64,000 bases of DNA from Tissierella sp. (lineage in GTDB: Bacteria > Bacillota > Clostridia > Tissierellales > Tissierellaceae): NCBI RefSeq assembly GCF_031460495.1, contig NZ_JAVKTS010000001.1:620001-684000 (forward strand), read 5' to 3'. The notes under the pieces are model-generated. The model searched no databases, was not told the DNA's origin, and worked only from the letters and a program-made list of their open reading frames with translations. The position numbers were made by a program, and so were the translations under genes. Position 1 is the stretch's first letter. The number at the start of each line of letters is the position of its first letter. Below, in pieces: positions 9,360-17,270 of the stretch.

Positions 9360-9441
9360 CTAATGACGCATAATTTATATTTAGCGTCGTAACGGTAGAT
9401 TTATACGAGGCTAATTTTAAATTTAAGGAGGAGTTGAAATA

Positions 9442-9573
9442 ATGAAAAATATATTTGCGGGTTTGATTTTATTGCCAATATATATTACTCTACCAGCATT
9501 AGTACTATATTTTGTAATCAAAATGGCTATAAAAAGTGCAATAAAGGAATTAAAAAAAGAGAACATATTATAA
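9442..9573 (+). CDS. Small membrane protein, 43 residues
   Basis: A short frame starting at ATG 9442 behind a strong AAGGAGG site (9425-9431). The peptide has one hydrophobic segment of about 26 residues (roughly residues 4-29, including LILLPIYITLPALVLYFVI) and a basic/acidic amphipathic tail ending KELKKENIL. It lies between two acetyltransferase genes. The good ribosome site and clean membrane-protein composition support a real gene. I do not recognise a family; single-helix peptides of this kind may be toxins, transporter regulators or stress peptides. Confidence 0.55.
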   Translation: MKNIFAGLILLPIYITLPALVLYFVIKMAIKSAIKELKKENIL

Positions 9574-9653
9574 ACAAGAAGTGCATTAATTATCTCATGT
9601 TCATTTGTTAAATTACAGTAAATTAGCATATTTCTAAAAAAGGGGAGAATATT

Positions 9654-10103
9654 ATGGAAAATATAGTGAGACTTAGTATAAAGGATTTAGATGATTTTTT
9701 TGATTCACTAGCAATTTATTTCCCAGAGGATAATATAGAGCGGGAAACTTGGATTGAACTTTTGGAAGATAAAAAAACTTTTGTTTATGCTATCAAAGAA
9801 AATGAAGTTACAAAAGCTAATATTGCTATTTATAACTGGAAGGGTGAAGATGACTATATTAAAATTATGAGTATAGGTACTCATCCTGATCATAGAAATA
9901 AAGGCTATGCTCATATATTAATGCAGTATGTCATTGATGAGATGTTGAAAGATGACATGCACATATTTAAAGGAGAGACTAGAGAAACAAATTTTAAAAT
10001 GCAAAAGGTATTTGAAGATTTTGGATATAAAGTAATTAACAAAGTAGAAGGGTATTATGATAATCCAACAGAAACTGCTTATAAGTATTCTTTAGAAATA
10101 TAA
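9654..10103 (+). CDS. GNAT family N-acetyltransferase
   Basis: A 149-residue single-domain acetyltransferase. The central beta strand KIMSIGTHPDHRNKGYAHILMQYV holds the acetyl-CoA pyrophosphate loop (R-N-K-G-Y-A, about residues 82-87), and the C-terminal FEDFGYKVINKVEGYYDNP is the usual end of the fold. AAGGGGAG precedes ATG 9654. It is unlike the RimL-type copy just upstream, so this is not a tandem duplication. Acceptor substrate unknown. Confidence 0.82.
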   Translation: MENIVRLSIKDLDDFFDSLAIYFPEDNIERETWIELLEDKKTFVYAIKENEVTKANIAIYNWKGEDDYIKIMSIGTHPDHRNKGYAHILMQYVIDEMLKDDMHIFKGETRETNFKMQKVFEDFGYKVINKVEGYYDNPTETAYKYSLEI

Positions 10104-10154
10104 GTAAGATTATATTTAGTTTTGTTCCATGTATGATAGAAGGGAGAGATCTAA

Positions 10155-10997
10155 TTGAATATTAATTTTTCAATAGAAGAAGCAGTAGTAAAACGATATA
10201 GCGTAAGAAATTATAAAGAAGAGGAAATTGAAGAAGAAAAAATAAAGGCTATTAAATCTTTCGTAGATTCTTTGGATAATCCCTTTGGGAAAAAGGTGAG
10301 TTTTCACTATCTTGATAATATGGATATAAAGAATGAAAGTAAGCTTGGAACTTATGGTGTTATTAAAGGAGCAAAACAATACATTGGAACTACCATAGAA
10401 TTAGAACCAATAGCATTAGAAGCACTGGGATATGAGCTTGAAGTAGTCATTCTTTATTTAGCTCATCTTGGTCTTGGGACTTGTTGGTTAGGTGGAACAT
10501 TTAATCGTAAAGAGTTCGCAAAAGCTATGAATGTAGGAGAAAATGAGATTTTTCCAATTATAACACCCTATGGTTATGCTGCTGATAAGAAGCATATGAA
10601 GGAGGTTGTAATGAGAAAAATGATTAAAGCGGATCATCGTAAAGAATGGAATGAATTATTTTATAAAAATGACTTTGGGACATCACTTACAAAAAAAGAT
10701 GCAGAAGATCTAGCCTTTCCTTTGGAAATGGTTCGTTTGGGGCCATCAGCATCAAATAAACAACCTTGGAGACTTCTACTTATAGATAATATATACCATT
10801 TCTATGAATATAAGGAGCCAAAGTATAGCGATGCTTTTCCATATGATATTCAAAGAATAGATATGGGAATAGCAGCAGCTCACTTCGATTTAGCAGTTAA
10901 GGAAAAGGGAATCAAAGGCTATTTTGATACAAGACATCAACCAGAATTAAAATTGCCTGACCATATGGAATATGTATTCTCTTGGATTAGAGAGTAA
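10155..10997 (+). CDS. Nitroreductase family protein (TM-nitroreductase-like), FMN-dependent
   Basis: A 280-residue flavoenzyme of the nitroreductase fold. The N-terminal VVKRYSVRNYKEEEI is the FMN-phosphate-binding motif (S/R-x-R), and the C-terminal half shows MVRLGPSASNKQPWRLLLI, the second canonical FMN-contact motif. The middle LYLAHLGLGTCWLGGTF is also typical. The longer second half places it with the putative TM-nitroreductase group rather than NfsB-type enzymes. Start TTG 10155 with AAGGGAGAG seven bases upstream. Likely reduces nitroaromatics, quinones or a related electron acceptor; the physiological substrate is unknown. Confidence 0.85.
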   Translation: MNINFSIEEAVVKRYSVRNYKEEEIEEEKIKAIKSFVDSLDNPFGKKVSFHYLDNMDIKNESKLGTYGVIKGAKQYIGTTIELEPIALEALGYELEVVILYLAHLGLGTCWLGGTFNRKEFAKAMNVGENEIFPIITPYGYAADKKHMKEVVMRKMIKADHRKEWNELFYKNDFGTSLTKKDAEDLAFPLEMVRLGPSASNKQPWRLLLIDNIYHFYEYKEPKYSDAFPYDIQRIDMGIAAAHFDLAVKEKGIKGYFDTRHQPELKLPDHMEYVFSWIRE

Positions 10998-11023
10998 GTA
11001 CACTAAGGCAATATAAATCAAAA

Positions 11024-11054
11024 ACTACATGAGAATTAGTCTGAGAAATGTAGT
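11024..11054 (+). terminator. Weak hairpin between nitroreductase and ferritin genes
   Basis: ACTACAT / ATGTAGT with a 17-base loop, 26 bases after the nitroreductase stop, with no T-run behind it. Could be a weak terminator or a processing structure. Confidence 0.35.
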
Positions 11055-11172
11055 ATTACTTCAATCGGAGAAATTGGTTAAAAATAAGACAAATTATGTT
11101 ATTAATTTCTCTGCTTTAGGGTAATTATTAGATAAGTGTGGTTTAACCATATAATAAAAGGAGGTATTAGAA

Positions 11173-11688
11173 ATGATAAAAGAAAATATTTACAAATTAT
11201 TAAATGATCAGATAAACAAAGAAATGTTTTCTGCTTATTTGTATTTAGACATTTCAAATTACTATATTGATAATGGCTTGGATGGTTATGGGAACTGGTT
11301 TAAGATTCAAGCTCAGGAAGAGATGGATCATGCAATGTTGTTTATACAATATATGCAAAATAATGGACTATCAGTTAAATTAACAGAAATTGCAGGACCT
11401 GAAATGGAGTACTTAAGTTTTGATTTTCCTCTTCATGAGGCTTTGAAACATGAGCAATTCATAACTCAATCTATCCATGATATATATGATTCAGCATTCC
11501 AAGCTAAGGATTATAGGACTATGCAATTTCTAGATTGGTTTATTATGGAGCAAGGTGAAGAGGAGAAGAATGTAGATGATTTAATTCTTAAGTATAAAAA
11601 CTTTGGCAGCGATGCAAAGGGACTATATCTTCTAAATCAAGAACTTGCAACAAGGGTCTATGCTCCACCAACATTAGTTTTAGATTAG
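11173..11688 (+). CDS. ftnA: Ferritin (non-haem, FtnA type)
   Basis: Iron-storage protein of 171 residues that forms a 24-subunit cage and oxidises Fe(II) at a dinuclear centre. All expected ferroxidase residues are visible: Glu17, Glu50, His53, Glu94, Gln127 and Glu130. Tyr24 near the centre is also present. The four-helix bundle and length are normal. AAAGGAGG stands before ATG 11173. It is a monocistronic gene closed by a terminator. Storage of iron complements the Fur-controlled importer 3 kb upstream; no clear Fur or PerR box was seen in its own promoter. Confidence 0.96.
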   Translation: MIKENIYKLLNDQINKEMFSAYLYLDISNYYIDNGLDGYGNWFKIQAQEEMDHAMLFIQYMQNNGLSVKLTEIAGPEMEYLSFDFPLHEALKHEQFITQSIHDIYDSAFQAKDYRTMQFLDWFIMEQGEEEKNVDDLILKYKNFGSDAKGLYLLNQELATRVYAPPTLVLD

Positions 11689-11715
11689 TAGTTAGAAGGG
11701 TCAGGTTAAATAGCT

Positions 11716-11752
11716 AAGGCAGTTACATTTGAAAATGTAGCTGCCTTTTATA
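11716..11752 (+). terminator. Rho-independent terminator after ferritin
   Basis: AAGGCAGTTACATTT / ATGTAGCTGCCTT hairpin with a short loop and TTTTA tail, 28 bases after the ferritin stop. Confidence 0.85.
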
Positions 11753-11858
11753 TGTAGATTCAAGTGACAGTATTAAATTTAAAATTGTATCAGAACATAA
11801 CTAATTATAATTTCATATCATAAATTAAACTATAACATTTATGAAAGGAGTAACAATA

Positions 11859-13310
11859 ATGCCTTATTTAAATAATTGGATTCCCACAAAAAGTCTTGAA
11901 GAAATGTCAACGACAGATTATGATGTGCTCATTATTGGAACTGGGCCTGGAGGAGGAACTACCTTGTCTAGTCTCTGTCAACTATGGAAAGATCAAGGAG
12001 CAAAAAAGATAGGTATAATTGAAAAGGGAGATAAGTTGTTTCACTCCCATTCTCTTAACATTCCTACACAGAATGTTGATACTGCAAGAGATCAACTGCT
12101 TCCAGATAATTCTACTCCTATTGGAGAACGATTGCCTCAATTTTCAGGCGCTCGAATGGTATATGCACTGGGCGGAAGATCATTGTTCTGGAATGCAGCT
12201 ACTCCAAGGCCAATTCAATCTGGACTTAGGAACTGGCCAATTGATAATAGAGTCTTAGATGTATATTATTGTATGGCAGAAGATCTATTGAATACTACAA
12301 CTCAATATGCAAAAGGTTCAGCAATGCAAGATATTATGTTAAATAAACTTCATGCAAGAGGCATTTGGGAAGCAAATAATATGCCACTGGCTTTTGATAT
12401 GGAACCTTCCCACTTAGGAGAAATTCATTCCAATCCTTGGTTTAGTTCTATAAATACCCTAGCAGCTGCAATGTTTGATAAACCCTATGATCTTGCTGTA
12501 AATGCCTATGCATCTAGAGTTATTGTAGAGAATGGAAGGGCTGCTGGTGTAGAAGTATTTTCACCTGATAAGAAATCCCATACCCTTAGGGCAAAGAATA
12601 TAGTATTATCTTGCAGTACTTTAGAGACTCCAAGAATACTTCTTAATTCTGGAATACAAGGGCCTGCTATTGGTCGTTATTTGACAGGTCATGTTTCTAT
12701 GATTGGTATTGGAACAATAAGTCGAAGGCAGTTCCCTGATAAACTTGGCAATCTTTCCATTTTAAAATTTGAAACCAATGACTCCCCATATCAAATTCAA
12801 GTTCTTGGTCCTAATCAATATTTCTCATACCAACAATTTGAGGATAAGATACTCCCAGATGAACTTTTAGTTGTTTTTGCAGCCTTTGGAGAAGTGGAGT
12901 CTAGAGCTGAGAATAGAGTATATATTGACCCTTCTGCAAAAGATGAATTCGGTGTACCTCTACAACAAGTTCAATATTCTTTAAGCAACAAAGATCGTAG
13001 GGTAGCTGAACAAGTTGAACAAGGTATCAGGCAAACTGCTGCTGCTATGGGAGTAACTCTTGATGAATCTACTTTAGTTCTTAGACTGCCTGGAGCAGAT
13101 ATGCATGAGTCATGTACATGTAGAATGGGTCATGACCCTGCAACTTCAGCTACAAATATTCATGGGCAAATACATGGAGTTCCTGGTCTGTTTGTGGCAG
13201 ATAATAGTGTTCTTCCTACATTAACTGCTGCTGGTCCAGTTATTTCTAATGTTGCTTTAGCAATAAGACTTGCAGATTATATTTTTATGAATGAAAATAG
13301 GAGTATATAA
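11859..13310 (+). CDS. GMC-family FAD-dependent oxidoreductase
   Basis: A 483-residue flavoprotein of the glucose-methanol-choline family. The start is ATG 11859, because the in-frame ATG at 11841 overlaps the AAAGGAG ribosome site. The FAD-binding Rossmann motif GTGPGGG lies near residue 26, followed by an acidic strand end (GIIEKGD). The active-site region includes a GGRSLFWNAATPRP loop, the C-terminal MHESCTCRMGHDP (family H-x-x-x-T-C-R-M-G) and the final FAD motif FVADNSVLPT...AAGPVISNVALA. Members oxidise alcohols, sugars or sterols, usually with oxygen or quinones; in an anaerobe another acceptor is expected. Flanked by terminators on both sides, so it is transcribed alone. Confidence 0.85.
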   Translation: MPYLNNWIPTKSLEEMSTTDYDVLIIGTGPGGGTTLSSLCQLWKDQGAKKIGIIEKGDKLFHSHSLNIPTQNVDTARDQLLPDNSTPIGERLPQFSGARMVYALGGRSLFWNAATPRPIQSGLRNWPIDNRVLDVYYCMAEDLLNTTTQYAKGSAMQDIMLNKLHARGIWEANNMPLAFDMEPSHLGEIHSNPWFSSINTLAAAMFDKPYDLAVNAYASRVIVENGRAAGVEVFSPDKKSHTLRAKNIVLSCSTLETPRILLNSGIQGPAIGRYLTGHVSMIGIGTISRRQFPDKLGNLSILKFETNDSPYQIQVLGPNQYFSYQQFEDKILPDELLVVFAAFGEVESRAENRVYIDPSAKDEFGVPLQQVQYSLSNKDRRVAEQVEQGIRQTAAAMGVTLDESTLVLRLPGADMHESCTCRMGHDPATSATNIHGQIHGVPGLFVADNSVLPTLTAAGPVISNVALAIRLADYIFMNENRSI

Positions 13311-13634
13311 TAAAATCTACTGTTTTAATCCAAGCTTTTGTGTTTTATTTATGATTATATGTTTATATTCAAAAGCAATATATTTTTTGTAAGATATATT
13401 GCTTTTTTATTTCTTATATTGAATTAATGTAAAATTTGTAAAATACCTGTTTTTTATTTGATAAGCATTGACAGGAAAATATCAAAATAATATATTATAG
13501 ATAAATGCAATATATTACCTTAGAGCAACTGTTTTTATTGGCCTTATAAAAAGTGCAGTTAGTGATGATCTAGTAAGTGAAAGAAGCAATATTAAGAATA
13601 GGAAAGAGTATAAATGAAAAGGGGTTGATTTGGT
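13311..13634. other. Intergenic region with terminator only
   Basis: Apart from the terminator at 13371-13408 the 324 bases hold no supported gene. A 37-codon open stretch ending at 13617 has no start codon or ribosome site. Confidence 0.6.
13371..13408 (+). terminator. Rho-independent terminator after the GMC oxidoreductase
   Basis: AAAAGCAATATA / TATATTGCTTTT stem with a 12-base loop and a run of six T. Confidence 0.85.
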
Positions 13635-14168
13635 ATGATAGTTATAATCTCTGATGTTAACAATGAAGGTGTTGGGAAAGCCCTTTATAATTATCTGATT
13701 AGTAACAATGAAGAAGTAGAATTTATATCCGCAAGTGAACGAAATATAAAGCCTTGCTATTGTTGTGATGGATGTACCTATAAGACATATGGCAAATGCG
13801 TTGTTAGAGATGATATGGATCAAATCCTTCCCATTATAATAAAAGGAGATATAGTAGTGTATACTTCGCCTCTAATTTGGGGTGGATTCTCATATGATAT
13901 AAAAAAAATACTTGATAAGACAGCTCTTATAGGTAATCGCTTTTATAAAACTAGGAACAAAGAAATAGTAAAAGGTACTATTAGCAATAATAAGAAAATC
14001 ATAGGAATAGGTGTTAGTGAGATAGCATCTAAAATGGAGCAAAGCAGTTTTGAGTATTTCCTAAAAGAAGTTGGAACAATCATGAATATAGAATATTTGG
14101 GAAAGGTCGTCAACCCAACTATAACAGATGATGAACTACAAAATCTTGCTAGAGAGGTGCTTTTATAA
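13635..14168 (+). CDS. Flavodoxin-fold NAD(P)H-dependent oxidoreductase with Cys cluster
   Basis: A 177-residue FMN-binding protein of the NADPH-dependent FMN reductase/iron-sulfur flavoprotein superfamily. Between the first and second strands it carries a Cys-rich loop CYCCDGCTYKTYGKC (about residues 42-56), spaced like the Fe-S or zinc site of multimeric flavodoxins. VVYTSPLIWGGFSYDIKKI is the conserved flavin-side loop. It overlaps the next flavodoxin-fold gene by TAATG, so both are probably made together. Likely a redox carrier or reductase; whether the cysteines hold a cluster is inference. Confidence 0.75.
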   Translation: MIVIISDVNNEGVGKALYNYLISNNEEVEFISASERNIKPCYCCDGCTYKTYGKCVVRDDMDQILPIIIKGDIVVYTSPLIWGGFSYDIKKILDKTALIGNRFYKTRNKEIVKGTISNNKKIIGIGVSEIASKMEQSSFEYFLKEVGTIMNIEYLGKVVNPTITDDELQNLAREVLL

Positions 14169-14812
14169 TGAAACATGTAATAATTAATCTAAGCCCAAGG
14201 GAAAAAGGTAGTAGCAAAATGCTAACTAATTATTTTGCTGATAGAATTAGGTCTGAAGCAGATTTAGTAGATACATGCGATTTATATTCCTACCTAAATG
14301 AGATGGATTTTATTTTAAGTAAGATAAAGAAGTCAGATTGTATAATTATGATAGGACCATGCTATATAACTTCATATCCAGCTGATACAATTAATTTGTT
14401 AAATAAAATGTCAAGTAAAGAAGGGGTACTCCATGGACAGAGTTTATATGGATTTATTCAGGGAGGAATGCCATATGTACACACCCATGAGCATGGATTA
14501 AAGCTATTACAATGCTTTTGTGAGAAAGAGGAAGTTGAATATAAAGGTGGCTATGTAATGGGAGGCGGTGCAGTCTTAAATGGGCAAGCTCTTAATAAGA
14601 TAATTGGAGCGAAGAAAGTGGTTCCTGCAGTAAATAAATTTATTGATAATATAAAGAACAATAGAAAATCACCTGAAGAATTATATAAAAATGCTGCTAT
14701 AGAAATTCCCTATGTAATTACAAAGATGATGCCAGTTATGATGAATAAGAGTATAAAAAGAACTTTAAGAAAAAAGGGAATTAACTATAAGGTCAAAAGC
14801 CCTTATTTCTAA
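14168..14812 (+). CDS. Flavodoxin-fold NAD(P)H-dependent oxidoreductase
   Basis: A 214-residue protein with the flavodoxin-type start (HVIINLSPREKGSSKML, the phosphate-binding loop around residues 8-17) and the loop MIGPCYITSYPADTINLLNKM typical of the NADPH-dependent FMN reductase superfamily. The C-terminal 50 residues are basic. Its start codon overlaps the stop codon of the preceding flavoprotein gene (TAATG). Substrate unknown; the pairing suggests the two proteins act in one redox reaction or heteromer. Confidence 0.72.
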   Translation: MKHVIINLSPREKGSSKMLTNYFADRIRSEADLVDTCDLYSYLNEMDFILSKIKKSDCIIMIGPCYITSYPADTINLLNKMSSKEGVLHGQSLYGFIQGGMPYVHTHEHGLKLLQCFCEKEEVEYKGGYVMGGGAVLNGQALNKIIGAKKVVPAVNKFIDNIKNNRKSPEELYKNAAIEIPYVITKMMPVMMNKSIKRTLRKKGINYKVKSPYF

Positions 14813-14939
14813 ATTTAGTTAACGATGTTTATTTGTGGTTGGTCCGCTGCTTAAGAGATATTCAAATTTAGACAAGCGATTGATGGCTACTTAAGAGCTT
14901 GCTAAAGTGACATAAAATATATTGTAGAGGAGAGGTCTA

Positions 14940-15407
14940 ATGGCAAGGGCAAAGTTTCAAGTATTAGTTATACCATATTTAATACAGGATGAGCAAATTA
15001 AGTATTGTATGTTTTTGAGGGCGGATATGGGTATTTGGCAATTTGTTGCAGGTGGTGGAGAAGATGATGAGACTCCCATAGAAGCTGCTAAAAGAGAAGC
15101 TAATGAAGAGGCAAGTATTGCGTATACAGCTACATATTATGTGTTGGATACCTGTTGTAGTATTCCTATTGAATGTTTCAATGAAGCTGATAGACGGAGA
15201 TGGGGAGAAAATTATTTTGTTATTCCAGAATATTCTTTTGCAGTGAATGTAAATGAAGCAGATTTTAAATTGTCACATGAACATATTAAATATGAATGGC
15301 TTGATTATGAGTCAGCAAGAAAACTTTTGAAATACGATAGTAATAAAACTGCCTTTGGTGAATTGGATACCAGAATTAAAAAAGGATTACTTGGTGAAAA
15401 GATATAG
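14940..15407 (+). CDS. NUDIX hydrolase
   Basis: A 155-residue pyrophosphohydrolase acting on nucleoside diphosphate-linked compounds. The Nudix box G-x5-E-x7-R-E-x2-E-E is complete: GGGEDDE, then seven residues, then REANEEASI (about residues 38-60). N-terminal FQVLVIPYLIQDEQIKYC and the mid-region DRRRWGENYFVIPEYSF resemble NudB-type dihydroneopterin triphosphate pyrophosphatases, but specificity cannot be assigned. AGGAGAGG stands just before ATG 14940. Stands alone. Confidence 0.88.
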   Translation: MARAKFQVLVIPYLIQDEQIKYCMFLRADMGIWQFVAGGGEDDETPIEAAKREANEEASIAYTATYYVLDTCCSIPIECFNEADRRRWGENYFVIPEYSFAVNVNEADFKLSHEHIKYEWLDYESARKLLKYDSNKTAFGELDTRIKKGLLGEKI

Positions 15408-15563
15408 TATAATTCTTAGAGAAGTTTGACAAGGAAACAAAATTACAATTAATGGATAATAGAAACCCTATAGATTAAAGATAGCTTCCTGTACTAATAA
15501 TGCAAAATGAGGTAAATAAAAGTATAAGAACCTTCTTTATATTTATATAATTGAAAATTGTAG

Positions 15564-15592
15564 TTGTATTCTTTATTTCATTTTAGTACAAT
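15564..15592 (+). promoter_or_regulatory. Probable promoter of the rsgA leader
   Basis: TTGTAT at 15564-15569, 17-base spacer, TACAAT at 15587-15592. A moderate match to the vegetative consensus with optimal spacing. Confidence 0.45.
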
Positions 15593-15641
15593 ATAAGAAA
15601 ACAAAGCTTTCAATTTAATTTCGAAAGGAGTTGATTAAATT

Positions 15642-15674
15642 ATGACAAATACAATTACGGTGATGAATCAATAA
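15642..15674 (+). CDS. Possible 10-residue leader peptide or gene relic
   Basis: ATG 15642 follows AAAGGAG (15624-15630) at 11 bases and encodes MTNTITVMNQ before TAA. The ribosome site is as good as those of real genes nearby. Either a leader peptide controlling the downstream terminator or the remaining start of a lost gene. Confidence 0.35.
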   Translation: MTNTITVMNQ

Positions 15675-15757
15675 TTTAATACTTGAGTGTATGTTGGAAC
15701 CAAGGTTTTTCATGTACTCAAAGAAAACAACCCTTTTGTAAATACTGTATAAACAGG

Positions 15758-15782
15758 ACTTGTCGATGGGCAAGTTTTTTTG
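15758..15782 (+). terminator. Intrinsic terminator just before rsgA
   Basis: Seven-base-pair stem ACTTGTC / GGCAAGT (one G-U pair) with a GATG loop, directly followed by eight T. It ends about 24 bases before the rsgA start, so rsgA transcripts starting upstream must read through it. Confidence 0.7.
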
Positions 15783-15805
15783 TGCAAAAAATTGGAGGTA
15801 ATACA

Positions 15806-16855
15806 GTGAGATTTGAAGAAATTTATAAGAACGAAAAGATCCTGACAAGAGAAGATGGTAATTTAATTATAGCTCGTGTTAACGAAGTACAGAGAGAATT
15901 ATTTAGAGTGCTATGCCAATATGGAGAAACAAATGCAAAATTAAAAGGGACTTTTTATAAAGATAAAATGAATAAAGATTATCCTGTAGTAGGGGACTAT
16001 GTTCTTCTAAAATATAATGAAAATGGATATTCTTTGATTGAAGAAATATGTGAACGAAAGAGTTATTTTTCTAGAACAGATTTTTCAGGACATGCTGCTG
16101 GATATGTTAAAACAGTGAAAGAGCAGGTAATAGCAGCCAATTTTGATTATGTATTTATACTTTCATCTTTGAATCATGATTTTAATTTGAATAGATTAAC
16201 AAGATATATTAGTGTATCTTTACAAAGTGGTGGAAAACCCATAGTAATTTTGACAAAAGCAGATGAATGTCATAATCCAGATACTTATATAGAGCAGGTA
16301 AAGAGTATATCACAAAAGGCTGATGTTTTTGCTATTAGCGCTAAGACTGGATATGGTATGAAACAATTAGATATGTATATACAGGCAGGAAAAACTATAG
16401 TTTTTTTAGGATCTTCTGGTGTAGGAAAATCGACCCTTGTAAATGCAATTGCAGGGGAAGAAATTATGGCTGTGAGTAATATACGTGAAAATGACTCTAA
16501 AGGGAGGCATACAACAACCCACAGACAGTTGATTGAGCTTGCTTCAGGAGTAATTGTTATTGATACTCCAGGCATTAGGGAGCTTGGAATGTGGGATGCT
16601 GAAAAAGGCATAAACGATACATTTTCAGATGTGATTCAACTTTTTGACAAATGCAAATATCGCAACTGTATTCATGACAAAGAGCCAGGATGCGCAGTAA
16701 ATCAAGCAATTAAAGAGGGGATACTTTCCAGAGAGAGATGGAAAACATATTGTCAGCTATCAAAAGAGAATCAATGGGGAAAGAACAAATCAGCATATAC
16801 TAAAAAAGAAAAATTGGACAATAAGATAAAAGTGGGAAAAATCAAGAAGAATTGA
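15806..16855 (+). CDS. rsgA: Small ribosomal subunit biogenesis GTPase RsgA
   Basis: A 349-residue circularly permuted GTPase that checks late 30S assembly at the decoding centre. Domain order is normal: N-terminal OB-fold (residues about 1-75), then the permuted G domain with G4 ILTKADE, G5 AISAKTGYG, G1 GSSGVGKSTLVN and G3 DTPGIRELG, and a C-terminal zinc finger around CKYRNCIHDKEPGC. I use GTG 15806 with TTGGAGGT at 15792-15799; an in-frame ATG at 15683 would add 41 residues not found in the family and would translate through the terminator. The last 30 residues are very Lys-rich. Confidence 0.93.
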   Translation: MRFEEIYKNEKILTREDGNLIIARVNEVQRELFRVLCQYGETNAKLKGTFYKDKMNKDYPVVGDYVLLKYNENGYSLIEEICERKSYFSRTDFSGHAAGYVKTVKEQVIAANFDYVFILSSLNHDFNLNRLTRYISVSLQSGGKPIVILTKADECHNPDTYIEQVKSISQKADVFAISAKTGYGMKQLDMYIQAGKTIVFLGSSGVGKSTLVNAIAGEEIMAVSNIRENDSKGRHTTTHRQLIELASGVIVIDTPGIRELGMWDAEKGINDTFSDVIQLFDKCKYRNCIHDKEPGCAVNQAIKEGILSRERWKTYCQLSKENQWGKNKSAYTKKEKLDNKIKVGKIKKN

Positions 16856-16967
16856 TTATTGACAAATTTTTTAAGAATTGATATTATAGTACTCAACATT
16901 TGCATAACAAATACTGTAATTGAATTGGAAGTATAATAAAAGAGTATGATAAGAAATAGTAGCATTT

Positions 16968-17213
16968 TTGATTTCAAACAGAAAGATGCCGGTTGATGAG
17001 AGGCTCGTGAATAAAAAGTGTGAATACCTCTTGGAGTTGCGTACCGAAATGATTCATCAAGTAGGCTACGACGGAAAGCACACCGTTATCAAGTGCAGGA
17101 GTATCGCCATCGCTGTACTCTGTGAGGTAGGTAATGTGAGTTACCTATAAACTTTAGGTGGTAACGCGAGATAAACTCTTGTCCTTTTGGAAACAGAAGG
17201 ATGAGAGTTTTTT
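16968..17213 (+). promoter_or_regulatory. T-box leader (tyrosine) of tyrS
   Basis: Untranslated leader that senses uncharged tRNA-Tyr. Stem I runs from about GATGCCGGTTGATGAGAGG (with its AG-bulge) and closes at GGCTACGACGG; TAC at 17067-17069 in that loop is the tyrosine specifier codon. The conserved T-box TTAGGTGGTAACGCGAG is at 17154-17170 (it pairs with the tRNA acceptor end), followed by a terminator. When tRNA-Tyr is uncharged the antiterminator forms and tyrS is transcribed. The small open frame within it is a shadow. Confidence 0.92.
17173..17213 (+). terminator. T-box-controlled terminator
   Basis: Stem AAACTCTTGTCCTT / AAGGATGAGAGTTT with a short loop and a T-run; it competes with the T-box antiterminator just upstream. 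Confidence 0.9.
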
Positions 17214-17270
17214 GTTTTTCTTATGGAACTTGTAAATATCAAAATTCAATATTTTAAGGAGGATAACATT

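Larger units (their letters stand above)
15408..15805. other. Leader region upstream of rsgA
   Basis: No full gene, but an ordered set of signals: a promoter-like pair at 15564-15592, a 10-codon frame with ribosome site at 15642-15674, an inverted repeat at 15682-15723 and an intrinsic terminator at 15758-15782, all before the rsgA ribosome site. See the separate entries. Confidence 0.5.

Noticed and set aside
10998-11172. PerR or Fur box before ferritin
   Set aside because: Inverted repeats exist but none fits the TTATAAT-N-ATTATAA or GATAAT-type consensus.
13502-13617. Open stretch of 37 codons before the flavodoxin-fold gene
   Set aside because: Looks protein-like at its end but has no start codon, and the frame is closed by a stop just upstream; may be a worn relic, not enough to call.
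15683-15805. N-terminal extension of RsgA from ATG 15683
   Set aside because: Would translate the terminator hairpin and add residues unlike the family; GTG 15806 has the ribosome site.
16968-17150. 60-codon frame upstream of tyrS
   Set aside because: Lies entirely in the T-box leader, whose RNA features explain the sequence.
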